From Juglans regia (lineage: Eukaryota > Streptophyta > Magnoliopsida > Fagales > Juglandaceae): a stretch of 64,000 bases of DNA. Shown piece by piece: positions 34,501 through 45,849 of the stretch. Below the pieces are notes generated by a model. It was given only the letters and a program-made list of their open reading frames with translations, was not told the origin of the DNA and did no database searches. Within the stretch, counting starts at the first letter, position 1. Each line of letters begins with the position of its first letter. Position numbers and translations under genes: made by a program. The stretch covers positions 3,782,001 through 3,846,000 of the forward strand of contig NC_049911.1 in the NCBI RefSeq assembly GCF_001411555.2, written 5' to 3'.

Positions 34501-37500
34501 TTGCAGTAGTACATAGAGAGAGCGAATGAATACATTATCTTCATTAACATTCAACTTCCTATACATGCTACATTCAAATGACCATTGTACACTCCTAAAC
34601 TATACTAATTACAACCATGTCCTCTAACACTCTCCCTCAAGCTGGGGCATATATATCATATAAACCTAGCTTGGAACAAATAAGTTTTAACCAACTACAA
34701 CACAATGGTTTGGTAAACATATCTGCAAGTTGATTAGCAGACTTCACACAAAGGGTGTAAAAATGTCACCACTTAGTATATTATCCCGAATGAAGTGACA
34801 ATCAATCTCAATATGTTTAGTCCTCTCATGGAATACAGGATTAGACGCAATATGCACTGCAGCTTTATTATCACAAAGTACCTAAAGAGAGACAGGAGCT
34901 GAAAACCCAATCTCTTGAAGAAAGTGTTGCAACCATGTCAGCTCACTAGTAGTGTGAGTCATTGCTCTGTATTCGGCTTTTGCACTAGACCGAGCTACTA
35001 TTGTTTGCTTCTTAGGCTTCGTTTGGTTAGTTAAATACTCTCAACTCATCTCAACTCATCATTACAACTTTTTCAAATTCCAACACAAAATATAATAAAC
35101 AATTCAACTTTTTCAAATCCCAAAATAATAATAATATTAAAAAAATAATATTCTAACAATATTTTATCATCTCAACTCAACTCAACTCAACTCACTTCAA
35201 CATCCAAACACAACCTTACTCTTCCTTGTAACCAAGTTACCTCCTATAAAGGTACAATATCCAGTAGTTGATCTTATTTTTGAAGGAGATCCAACCCAAT
35301 CAACATCTGAAAAGCTTCAATTCTAAGGTGTCCATTTGGTCTATACAATAGTCCAAGGCCAGGAACTCGCTTAAGATAACGAAGAATATGGATTATAGCA
35401 TCCCAGTGTGAGACCCTAGGCATTTGTAGAAATTGGCTCACTACACTCACTGCATAAGAGATATTAGGTCTAGTGATAGTAAGATAATTCAATTTTTCAA
35501 CAAGTCTTTGATACTAACCTAGATGTCCAAACAACTCCCCTTCATCTTTCAAGAGTTTACGGTTTGGGTCCATAGGAGTGTCAATAGGTCGTGCACCTAA
35601 CATCCCCGTTTCTTCCAAAAGGTCAAGTACATATTTTCTCTGAGATAGGTTAATTCATTTTTTAGATCTCCTGACTTCAGCGAGCCACATTATCTGGACA
35701 AGGATCTCAGTTTTCTTCAATCAGAGTAATGAGAGATCAGCTTTAGCAGCCTCCTATGTTGCTCCTGGTGGGCGTGGAGGCCAGAGTGGTAGAGGTGCAC
35801 ATGGGGGGCGTGATGCCAGAGGTAATCGCACTTGAGGTTGTGAATCTCGTAAGTGCACTCATTGTGGTCGCACTAACCACTCGGTGGACTATTGTTGGGA
35901 TCTCCATGGTAGACCATTTGAGTCCGCTAATCAAGCTATTTGCCAAAATACTACATTACCGTCAACGAGTTCCGACCCAACTCTCAAGATGATTAGTATA
36001 TCAAAGGATGAGCATGATCAGTTTTTGGGTCGCACACGAGCGACTTCATCTTTCATAGCTACTTGTGCCCATTCAGGTACAGCATCCGCATGTCTTATCT
36101 CATCTGCTCAAGATCCATGGATTATCGATTCAGGAGCTAATGAACATTTGACCGGTTTGTCTTATTCCTTATCTAAGTTAGATACTTTGACATCTCCAAA
36201 TAGTGTTACTCTTGCTAATGGTTCTCTTGCTAAAGTTACAAGCAGTGGATCCACTAAGCTCACCGATTCTATATCCTTGTCATTTGTTCTATATGCTCCT
36301 AATTTTCTCTTTAGTTTGTTGTCCATTAATAAAATTACTCAAACTCTTCAATGTTCTGTGACATTTTATCCCTCTGTATGTATCTTTCAGGATCTCAAGA
36401 CAGGGAAGAAGATTGGTATAGGGCATGAAGCTAGTAGTCTGTATTATCTTGATGTCAAACAATCACCCACTTGAGCCCTCACATCCTCATCATCTACTTT
36501 TGAATGACATTGTCGCCTTGGACACCCATCTCTTTCTCTTTTGAAACGTCAAGTTAGAAATCTTAAAAATGTATTTTCCTTTCATTGTGAAGCATGTCAG
36601 CTTAGCAAACACCATCGTGTGTCTTTTGTACCTCGAGTTGATAATCAAGCATCTAGTTCTTTTGAATTGGTTCGCTCTGATATATAAGGACCAATCAACA
36701 CTATATAAAACAAGTTTCAGTATTTTGTTATATTTGTTGATGATTATTCTCGTATGACATGATTGTTTCTGATGAAGGCATGATCTGAATTTCTTTCCAT
36801 ATTCAAAGTCTTTCAGAAAGAAATTAAAACTCAATTTAGACAAAAAATTCAAGTTTTACGTTTTGACAATTTTAAATAATATCAATCTAGTGTCTTTGCT
36901 ACTTACTTAAATAATAAAAGAATTGTTCATCAAACTTCATGCTCTTATACACCCCAATAGAAAGGAATTGTTGATGGTGTTCTTATTGCGTGTCACCTCA
37001 TTAACCGTATGCCTTCATCAATTTTCGATGGTTCCTCTCCATTCTCCATCCTATTCCCTTCCTCTCCACCTTTCTCTCCCTCCAAAAATCTTTGGGTGTG
37101 TTTGTTATGTTCATAACCTTTGCCCAAGCTTTGATAAGCTTGATCCACATGCTACCAAGTGTTTCTTTGTTGATTATTCCCCGACCCAAAAAGGATATCG
37201 CTATTATAATCCTACTCTTAAACGTTACTTCAGTAGTGCTGATGTCACCTACTTTGAGTCCATACCCTATTTCTCGGCAACATCTTCAGTTGTTGAGTGT
37301 GATCCTCTACCATTACCTACTCTTACCCTTTCTCCTACACACTCACTCACTTTTACCCAATAATCCTCCTCAGTTCCTTCCCTTGTTCCTTTACAGGTGT
37401 ACTCGTGTCGCGTGCGGCCCCCGGCTCCCACGCCTTCACCAACCTCGTCTCCATCTTCAGATCCTGAGTTACCTAGTACTTCAGACTCTCCACCTATTGC

Positions 37501-40500
37501 TCTCCGAAAAGATACTCGTTCTTGTGTTACTCAACATCCGATTACCCAATATGTCTCCTACCATGCCTTATATCCATCTTTTTCATTTTTACTTCTCCAC
37601 CTTCAAAACTTTCTATTTCTAAGACAGTTCAGGATGCTTTATCTGATCCGAAATGGAGGACAATTGTGAAGAATGAAATGGATGCTCTTCACCATAATGA
37701 GACATGGGATCTTGTTCCTCTACCATTTGGTAAACACCATGTTGGTTGTAGATCGGTATATACAATCAAATTTCATCCTAATGGTTCTGTTGAACGTCTG
37801 AAAGCCCGCTTGGTTGCTAAGGGTTACACTCAAACTTATGGCATTGATTATGCCGAGACTTTTGCCCCAGTTGCCAAAATTTCTTTTATTCGAGTATTGA
37901 TCTCTCTTGCTGCTAACTTGGATTGGCCCTTATTTCAATTCGATGTTAAAAATGCATTCCTACATGGCGACTTAAATGAGGAAGTGTATATGGAACAACC
38001 ACCTGGATTTGTTGCTCAGGGGAAGTATCGAGGTACTGTGTGCAAGTTAAAAATGCATTTATATGGTTTGAAACAATCTCCTCAAGCATGGTTTGGGAGG
38101 TTATCTGATGCTATATTAGCATTTGATCTTCATAGATGCCAAACAGACCACTCGGTATTTCACCTACACAGTGATGCAGGTCATATCATGTTGGTTGTAT
38201 ATGTTGATGGCATTGTAATTACTGGGAGTGACTCAGCTGGAATTGCCAGGCTGAAACAATTTTTACATGATCAGTTTCAGACAAAAGACTTGGGCAAACT
38301 TAGGTACTTTCTTGGAATTGAAGTCGGTAGATCTAAAAAAAGTATTAACCTATCTCAAAGAAAATATGTATTTGACCTTCCGGAAGAAACGGGCATGTTA
38401 GATGCACGACCTATTGACACTCCTATGGACCCAAACCATAAACTCGTTACCAAACAGACGTTATTCTAGATAGAAATCAGACCTTACTCCAGATTGGGGG
38501 AATACGTAGTCAAGGATAGATTAGTCGATACCTACAACCAAACTCTCTGAGACGTCGACATCGCCGGCGATAAACAGGGCTTCCGACAGCCGATGACGAC
38601 GGGAGACTCACCAGTGTGCACAGAAAACACCAACGATCTCGATTTTGGTGCCCAGTACCGGAGACGACACCTGAGGTCACCGGAAACAGCTACCGGCCGC
38701 CAACGACAAAGAGGACAACGGCCACTAACCACCACAGACAACGACAGTGATACCACAGCTCCATCATACGACCACCACTAACTTCGTCGCAAAACCGCAA
38801 CCGCCGCTAGCTCCGTCGCACAACCACCACTAGTTTACTACACTTTTCTTTGATACCATGTAGTCGTACATAGAGAGAGAGAATGAATACATTATCTTCA
38901 TTAACATTCAACTTCCTACACATACTACATACAAGTGATCATTGTACACTCCTAAACTATACTAATTACAACCATGTCCTCTAACAAAAATGATTAATCC
39001 AATCCAAACTGAATAAAGTACATGGAAACAAACTTAAAACAGGGAAATGAAATTTTGCATGCACTGGAAGAACGACTTACCCAAAAGTTCCCATAACTCG
39101 AGTAGTGACATGACTTTTTCCAGCACCCAGCAACTTGGCTAGACCAAAATCAGATACCTTGGCATTGAAGTCATCATCAATCAATATGTTGCTCGACTTA
39201 ATGTCTCGGTGCACCACTTTTGGCTCAATGGCTTCATGCAAGTAGGCAAGACTGCAACGATAAAAACCACATTAAATGAGAACTAGAATTCCTGAAAAGA
39301 TGTAAATGCATTGGCTTACGCTTTAGCCGTGCCGAGAAGAACCTTCATGCGGGCCTCCCAAGTAAGATATCCATGCTGACGCATTGCTCCATGAAGCCAC
39401 TGCTCTAAGTTTCCATTGTTGACATACTCATAAACCAACATCCTGAAATTTTTAAACCAGTAGAGCAAATTAAATTCCCTGATCAAGCTACCAAACAATT
39501 ATTCAACCTCCAGAAGATTCTTTTTCTTCCCCCCTGATATCTGGTATTAGCACTTAAATCTCATCCTTTCTTGGAAATTGATTTCAGCTGTTGGTATAAG
39601 TATTTATATAGATTACAACACAATGTAACAGAAAACAGTACCTGTGAATCCCTTCAATGCAGTATCCCAGCAGACGAACCAAGTTTTTATGGCGCACATG
39701 ACCAATAGCTTCAACTTCCACTCTAAATTCTTTCTCTGCTTGGCCCCTAAAGTAGAAGTTCAACCTTGGCTAAAGTGACATGAATAAGAACAAAATTCAT
39801 TTTAAGTTCAGGAAATCAACTGTAATATTTAAACTTACAGATTATTCAGTATCTTCTTAACTGCCACCGGAGTACCATTTATCAACTGCCCTCGGTAAAC
39901 AACTCCATATCCTCCCTCACCAAGAACATTGTCCTTAGAAAACCGATTTGTAGCAAGATCAAGATCCCTTAATGTAAACCAGTGACCCCAACCTAAGTGA
40001 GAAAATTCAGGCAGGCCAGAGAGAGGGGAAGGAGCAGTTATAGGATATGAAGAGGAAGGCTTGTACACAGTAACCTTGCCAGAACTACCTTCTTCTCCAG
40101 ATTGTGATCCACAACCATCTTTCTCGAAGTGATTAAACGAACCTGACTGACTGCTATTGTCACCATTCTTCATCTTCCCCATACCCAGATGGACCAAAAC
40201 TTTATCTGATTCTTTATCGCTGGATTTGTCATGAATTGTGAGAAGAATTCCATCACGAGGAACATATTCATCTGTTGATACTTGCTCAACTCTGACTTCC
40301 TTGATTTCCTTTGAAACAGCTGGGATTTGGCTAAGAGGGATCTTGTCCCTAGTTCTTGATTTCTTCCGTGATGTTAGACACAAGGACAGCAAGGAAAGGA
40401 TAATTACAATAAATAATCCGACTACAATCCCAATTACTTCCCAGACCTTGAGACCAAAAATGGCAGTTTTCTTTGATAATTCCGCATTAAGATCTGAGGC

Positions 40501-40503
40501 CAT
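31567..40503 (-). CDS. Receptor-like Ser/Thr protein kinase (At5g18500/At2g42960 type)
   Basis: Membrane-anchored kinase with a very short outer segment. Exons on the minus strand: 39839-40503, 39642-39746, 39320-39442, 39081-39251, 34321-34450, 32824-33036 and 31567-31692. Phases agree; 510 aa, close to the family. A membrane helix lies at about residues 21-43 ([19 protein letters not shown]), followed by a Ser/Gly-rich juxtamembrane part. The kinase domain has the glycine loop [11 protein letters not shown] (about 195-205), VAVKK with Lys216, HRDIKSSN with Asp314, DFG at 332-334 and APEY in exon 5. All catalytic residues are present, so it should be active. The HRD arginine marks an RD kinase. 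The C-terminal tail is Ser/Arg-rich. A 4.5-kb copia element sits in intron 4. Ligand and substrate are unknown. Confidence 0.95.
34502..34629 (-). repeat. Left LTR (3' LTR) of rearranged copia
   Basis: 128 bp, differing from 38859-38986 at only a handful of positions by eye (for example TGCAGTAGTACATAG versus TGTAGTCGTACATAG). The adjoining CTCTCCCTCAAGCTGGGGC is the polypurine tract seen from the plus strand. Confidence 0.92.
34630..35670 (-). pseudogene. RT end and RNase H of copia, minus strand
   Basis: Reads [23 protein letters not shown], then [20 protein letters not shown] and [12 protein letters not shown], the usual copia RT-RNase H linker. Further RNase H pieces follow to about 34640. 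It is broken by stops and by the MITE at 35015-35215. It keeps the orientation expected from the LTRs. Confidence 0.85.
35015..35215. mobile_element. Tourist-like MITE nested in copia RNase H
   Basis: GGCTTCGTTTGGTTAG at the left and CATCCAAACACAACC at the right are inverted repeats. TTA is duplicated (35012-35014 and 35216-35218). 201 bp. It splits the RNase H reading frame, so it arrived after the copia element. Confidence 0.85.
35700..38469 (+). pseudogene. Inverted gag-protease-integrase-RT block of copia
   Basis: Plus-strand order: gag zinc knuckle [14 protein letters not shown] (about 35855), protease [14 protein letters not shown] (about 36115), integrase pieces (36480-37260), then RT. 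RT shows [41 protein letters not shown] and [11 protein letters not shown]. The YVDD box is YVDG here. Several stops and frame changes lie between 36470 and 37520. It ends with [23 protein letters not shown], also present in inverted form at 35550-35670. Confidence 0.85.
38859..38986 (-). repeat. Right LTR (5' LTR) of rearranged copia
   Basis: 128 bp. Adjacent CTTTGATACCA (38848-38858) is the tRNA-Met primer-binding site seen from the plus strand, with no gap to the LTR. 38470-38847 is the GC-rich 5' leader, with no recognisable gag. Confidence 0.92.
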
Positions 40504-40523
40504 CTTTCCGGATATCCAGATGC

Positions 40524-41060
40524 CTACAAAGTTTAGCAGAGATTGAAATATAAATCAAATAATGCAGGATCTCATAGCAAGTTTTGAAATTCTTCCACCT
40601 TCAATTTACTTAATTACAATCTTTGAGTCTTTTTCTCTTCTTGGGTAGCCATCAAAAGGGTAATAAAAGCTAGTAATATTCACTGGTATGAATTCTAAAC
40701 AATCTTCACTATTCCATACAAAAATGGCAATAAAAAAAAAGGGAACTTGTTGCATCCACTAAGCCAAATAAGAAAGAGGGGGGCCATGAAGCAAAGATAT
40801 CAAAATAAGAACTTAAACAAAAGCATTTCAGTGACCGAATACGTAGATCACAGAACACATTGCAAACAGAAGTTATGGTAAAGACTAGACCACTCTAGTA
40901 CCAGATAATTCTTTCAACATCATGGAAACAGAGATTTTTCAAGGAATACGATCGCCAACTGGGAAAAAAAAAAAAAAGGAGCATAATAAATAACAACTAA
41001 TAAGTGAGTGAGAAGCAGAACAAAGTGTTTTATTCTTCTAAAATCATTCCATCGTCTTAC
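40524..41060 (-). other. Predicted 5'UTR intron of the receptor-like kinase gene
   Basis: On the minus strand GGAAG|GTAAGACG (donor at 41060) and TTTGTAG|GCATCTGG (acceptor at 40524) lie upstream of the ATG at 40503. This leaves 20 bases of leader before the start codon. The leader exon would be about 41061-41400. 5'UTR introns are common in this family; transcript data are needed to confirm it. Confidence 0.6.
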
Positions 41061-41721
41061 CTTCCTATGATTGGATCCCCAAAGGCAACCTTCAAATTCC
41101 AGATCTTTGAAATCCCTTCACCATACCTCATCCATAGAGAAAGAAACAGAACCCAAACTCTCAGATCTCTGGCCTAACGAAAACCCAAGTAAAATATAAT
41201 CAAGTAGAACCCATGTAGTAAAATCCAGATCAAACCCAGCTTTCAGGAAAAAAACGAGTTTTATAATAACCCAAATAAGTTATTTCTAACTTGGGTTTTC
41301 TGAACAGGAGCAAAATGTGAGTCTGAATCTAAGCTGAGAGGGAGCTTTCTGACACCAGCACTGACGCTTCTTAAAAACCCAAACCCACAAATGACAAGAA
41401 AGTCCTGCAGCTTCCCGTAGAGAGCACACGGACAGGGAATTCTGAGTGGTGGGGATAATAAGAAGAAGGGATGGAGTTGTCAGTGGTAGGTGATTGGTTT
41501 AGATGCCTTCAATCGCACATACATACAGTAAAATAGAAGCATGGAATTCTGGAAGGAATTCTGGAAGGTCTTCTTGGGATTTTCTGATTTGTATGAACAT
41601 GACGGATTATCAGTGATCAAATTGACTCTTCTGTTTTTCTAGACATTAAAAAGGACTGTTCTACTTCTTTTTTCCCTTTTTTCTTGTCTGGGTGAAGTGT
41701 GATCTGGTGGAGACATACCTC

Positions 41722-41763
41722 TTTTTATTTTTTATTTTTTATTTTTTATTTTTTATTTTTTTG
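41722..41763. repeat. (ATTTTTT)n simple repeat
   Basis: Five to six consecutive 7-base units of ATTTTTT. Confidence 0.9.
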
Positions 41764-42879
41764 ATAGGGACATACCTCTTTTTATTAGTTTTGTTAAGTT
41801 TTTATATATTTTTCTTACAGAAGATGGAATTTTGTAGTCTATTATTTTTTTAAAAAATTCTTCTCATTAATTAATATTTATTATTTCACATTTTACACTT
41901 TATGAAAAACATTCATACACTTTATATAAAACACCTTTACATTCTATAAAAATAAAAAATAAAAATTATATACGTGAGATGTAAGAATGAATAGTGACTG
42001 ATAAAAAAAAATTATTTACTTCCTTTTCTTTTTTTTCTTTTTTTTTCTGATTGGGTAAAGTGCACTCTAGTCAAGAAAAATCAACAGCTGTAACTTTTTG
42101 GTTGGTTTTGTTTAGTTGTTTTGTTATTTTCTAATAAATTTTAGCGTGAGTTGGAATTTTTTAATGGCTCCTCTCTTTTGTGGTTGGGGTAAAGTATACT
42201 CTGTTGAAGAAATACCAACAATTGTACCTCTTTCATTGGTTAATGGTTTCTTTCAGTTGCTTATTTATATATATTCTTATGAAATTTTGTGAAAGGGTAG
42301 AGTTTTTTTTTAATGAATTAGTTGGTCAAACATCCCAATTAAGACAAACAACGTTATGATTATGATTGGAAGATGTTAGTGATGAGCAATTAGTGAGATT
42401 TGGAATGGGAATGCAATCTCTTGGGATGGTCTAATGAGCAAAGATAATTACGGTTAAATTCCTAAAAATTAAAAATTACGAGTATTTATTTTATATCTGA
42501 CGTGCTATATCAAGTCACGAAAATTTATATAATAATTTTTTTTATAATCATCTTAACTCATATATGCGAAATATTGTATTATGAGACTTAAATATCATCT
42601 CTCTTCCTATGCATGCGATTATGCAAAAGTCTTGAGTTATTCTTTCTAGAAGCAAGTCACAAGTTAAGACTTCTACTTTGGCCTTGGTTTTAGTGGAAAT
42701 GATGGCTTATATAAGCAAAGAAGTAATTGATTGGATTAATCTCTTATTCCCCTTATAAAAGTGTGTCCAATTCATATAAGAAAAATTATATTTAGCAACC
42801 CTACATCAAACACTTGTTGAAAAAAAAAAAAAGATAAAAAATAAAAATCCATTGTGTGGTGTAGGGTTAAGCTGCTCCG

Positions 42880-43075
42880 CCTCGTTTGTTTTAATAGCTC
42901 ATCTCATCTAATCATTATAATTTTTTTAAATTTTTACATAAAATAAAATAAACAATTCAAAATTATCAAATCTCAAAATAAAAATAATATTAAAAACATA
43001 TATTCTAATAATATTTTATTCAACTTTTAATTTTAATCTCAATTCATCTCATCTTATCTGTAAAAATAAATGAGG
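42880..43075. repeat. Tourist-like MITE
   Basis: The left end CCTCGTTTGTTTTAATAG pairs with the reversed right end CCTCATTTATTTTTACAG. The interior has the CTCATCTAATCATTATAATT block shared with neighbouring copies. 196 bp. Confidence 0.65.
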
Positions 43076-43245
43076 AACTCTTCATATAAACCAGGATAAA
43101 AGATGGATCCTAGTTGATAAAAACCGATCCTAGTTGATAAAAAATAACCTTAGGTGAGTGATTTGCTATTATTCCAATTTAAATATAACAAAATTTGTTA
43201 AAAAGAAAAATGACAAAACAAAATGGACGATTACTTACAAGGGTA

Positions 43246-43257
43246 GCATATATATAT

Positions 43258-43290
<33 letters not shown>

Positions 43291-43291
43291 T
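43246..43291. repeat. (AT)n microsatellite
   Basis: Alternating AT for about 45 bases with one AA interruption near 43268. Confidence 0.9.
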
Positions 43292-43334
43292 TGTCTTTTT
43301 AATGAGTACTACCAAGTATTATTTTTTATTGATT

Positions 43335-43519
43335 ACCAAACTCACTTCAACTCATCTCAACTCATCATTACAATTTTTTTAAATTTTAACATAAAATATA
43401 ATAAATAATTCAACTTTTTCAAAATTTAAAATAATAATAATATTATTAAAAAATAATATTTTAATAATATTTTATCATCTCAATTCAACTCAATTCAGTT
43501 TAACATCCAAACACAATCC
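43335..43519. repeat. Tourist-like MITE, left end shortened
   Basis: Shares CAACTCATCTCAACTCATCA and the right end AACATCCAAACACAAYCC with the copy at 35015-35215. The left terminus GGCTTCGTTTGG is missing. Confidence 0.65.
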
Positions 43520-43888
43520 ACTGATCGGGACCTTTCTTGGATTGGATTGGTGCTGTGCTTAGCCCATTAACCCGTCGTTTTAGGATCTTATTATTATTTA
43601 ATTTTAAATAACAAGATATTTTCTTAAACTTCACATTTGTTTTTGTCGTCAATCATTACGTTCTTTTTAAAATAAAAATAAAAATCTTAATAATACTAAT
43701 AAACCTTAATTCTATAGATGTTGCATAGTGTCCACCTCACATGCATCTTCTTCCTTGCCCTCGACACGTACCAATCAATGCACCAAAGTTCAAGATTGAG
43801 TTTGGGGTGAAAGATATCAAGTTTGACTATTGAGGGGTCTTTGGTTTTCAACCAAATTCAAATCTTTATTTTAAATAATTGAAAATAA

Positions 43889-44110
43889 GGTTTGGTTTAG
43901 ATTTGAAAAATGTTTCATTTTATTTTATCTTATCATTATAATTTTTTTAAATTTTTACATAAAATATAATAAACAATTCAATTTTTTTAAATCTTAATTC
44001 AACTTTTTTAAATCTAAAAGAATAATAATATAAAAAAAATATTATAATAATATTTTTTTAATTTTTATCTTTTATCTAAAATAATTTTATCTCATCTCTA
44101 AATCTAAACC
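43889..44110. repeat. Tourist-like MITE
   Basis: Termini GGTTTGGTTTAGATTT and AAATCTAAACC are inverted repeats. The interior is the usual TATCATTATAATTTTTTTAA block. Confidence 0.65.
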
Positions 44111-44812
44111 AGTCAGAAATGATCAAATCTTCAGTCAATGTATATGAGTTGACTAGTACGTATAATCAAGGTTTTTTTTATTTATTATTTTGTTAAAAGT
44201 AGGTATGCTAAAGTACCCACTAACATCTCCAATCTTTTCCTTATTGTACTCCAATAAGATTTTGCTAAGGAATTCAATGAGAGTTATAAATGCCATAAAA
44301 AGTACGTATGACAAGAAAATTATTTATTTATAATCAAATATTTTCTACTAAAATTATTATTTTATATTAAAATGAATCTATTATCACCACAAATAATTAT
44401 TCTTGTTACAAATAACTCATTATAGATATATATTTTTTTTTTTTTTTTGTAGTGACTTAGCAATAAGGTTCTATATATAGTGAGGATGTTTTTTATTTGC
44501 ATTTGTATTTCTTGTTATCAAGGTAATATGGTATTACTAAAAACATAAAAGGTTCAATAGATTGAGCAAAAGGTAGCTCCCAACAAAAGTAAAGGCAAAA
44601 AATAAAAATAAAAAATCCAAGTTCTGAAGATCCTCATCATCTAGCTGGAAGGATTGAGCAATAATCAACTCTCGACTCTCGAGAAAAAAGATGACAAACT
44701 TTCTTAAAATGGTGTGAAAAGCATAAAGATGTCATAGAATGGGATGGTGCATGCATGAGTCTCGCACGCGGGGTAATCGATCTTAAGTTTCTAGTGGATG
44801 GAGATAGATTTA

Positions 44813-45017
44813 GGTTTCGTTTGATTTAAGAAAATATCTCCTCTTATTGTATTTAATTATTATAATTTTTTTAATTTTAAATATAAAATAAAATAAATAA
44901 TTTAATTTTTTAAATTTTCAAAATAAAAATAATATTAAAAAAATATTCTAACAATATTTTATTCAATTTTTTAATTTTAATCTCAACTCATTTCATCTCA
45001 TCTATAAAAACAAACGA
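44813..45017. repeat. Tourist-like MITE
   Basis: Left end GGTTTCGTTTGATTTAAG; right end TATAAAAACAAACGAG. Directly followed by the next copy. Confidence 0.65.
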
Positions 45018-45022
45018 GATCA

Positions 45023-45324
45023 GGCCTTGTTTGGACAATTATATGAGATTAGATAATTTATAAATAGTAGTAAAATAATTTAAATTAAGTGTTTTATAAA
45101 ATTTTAGAGAGAAAAAAATTAAATAAAAATATTATAAAATAAAAATATTGTTATAATATAATTTTTTACTAATATTCTTTTTATTTGAAAAAAGTTGATT
45201 TATTTTTTATATTTTACTTAAAAGTTTGAAAAAATTATAATGATTATTTAAAAAAAATTAAAAATTAAAAAATACATTTGGATATTGAGATAAGATGACA
45301 GAATCTTACAATCCAAACATGGCC
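45023..45324. repeat. Tourist-like MITE, back to back with the previous copy
   Basis: GGCCTTGTTTGGACAATTAT and the reversed end GGCCATGTTTGGATTGTAAG are inverted repeats. Flanks TCA and TTA fit a diverged 3-bp duplication. Compared with its neighbours the interior is in the opposite orientation. Confidence 0.7.
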
Positions 45325-45849
45325 TTAGCTTTTCATAGCTAACAAAATTTAAGGAAATTTGAATTTGAAAAGCTAAGGCCCCGTTTCGTTAGCTTTTCGT
45401 AGTTAATAAAATTTGAATTTGTTTTGGTGAAATCTCTTTATAGTTAAATTATTTCTCATTTACAAATTATATAGCAGAACTGATATTTACATCATCTTCT
45501 GCAAAACTGAAAAGAGAAAGATGAATCGATAAATCCTGTATAAAACATTGAAAAGCAAAGCAGTTCATGGCTTTGGACCAAGCTGCAGAAGAATGATGTA
45601 GCCAGAATTTTACTTGAAGTCTCAAGGTCTTTGTTGGTTGAATTTTGTATTTCACGTGACCTTTTATGTACACAACAATCATAGAAATATATATATATAT
45701 TTTTTCTTTATGATATTCGGCGGATCCAAAAAACCCGTGAATGGAACCAAAAGCTAGCATGCAACACATGAGCTTTTTCCTTGCTTAAAAGCAACCTACC
45801 CATCAAATTCAACCTTTTCATGCCATAAAAATGAACTCCCACCAACTAC

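Larger units (their letters stand above)
34502..38986 (-). mobile_element. Rearranged Ty1-copia element in kinase intron 4
   Basis: The LTRs are exactly 128 bp each (34502-34629 and 38859-38986), flanked by a perfect AAAAT duplication (34497-34501, 38987-38991). TGGTATCAAAG abuts the right LTR (PBS, minus strand), and the polypurine tract GAGGGAGAG abuts the left LTR, so the element reads on the minus strand. Yet zinc knuckle, protease, integrase and RT (about 35760-38460) read on the plus strand, and only the RT/RNase H end (34630-35670) reads on the minus. A stretch of about 120 bp is present at both junctions in opposite orientation. Frames are interrupted; inactive. Confidence 0.9.

Noticed and set aside
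38532..38781. Short ORFs in the GC-rich leader of the rearranged copia
   Set aside because: Lie in the 5' leader between PBS and the inversion junction; no Gag motif seen.
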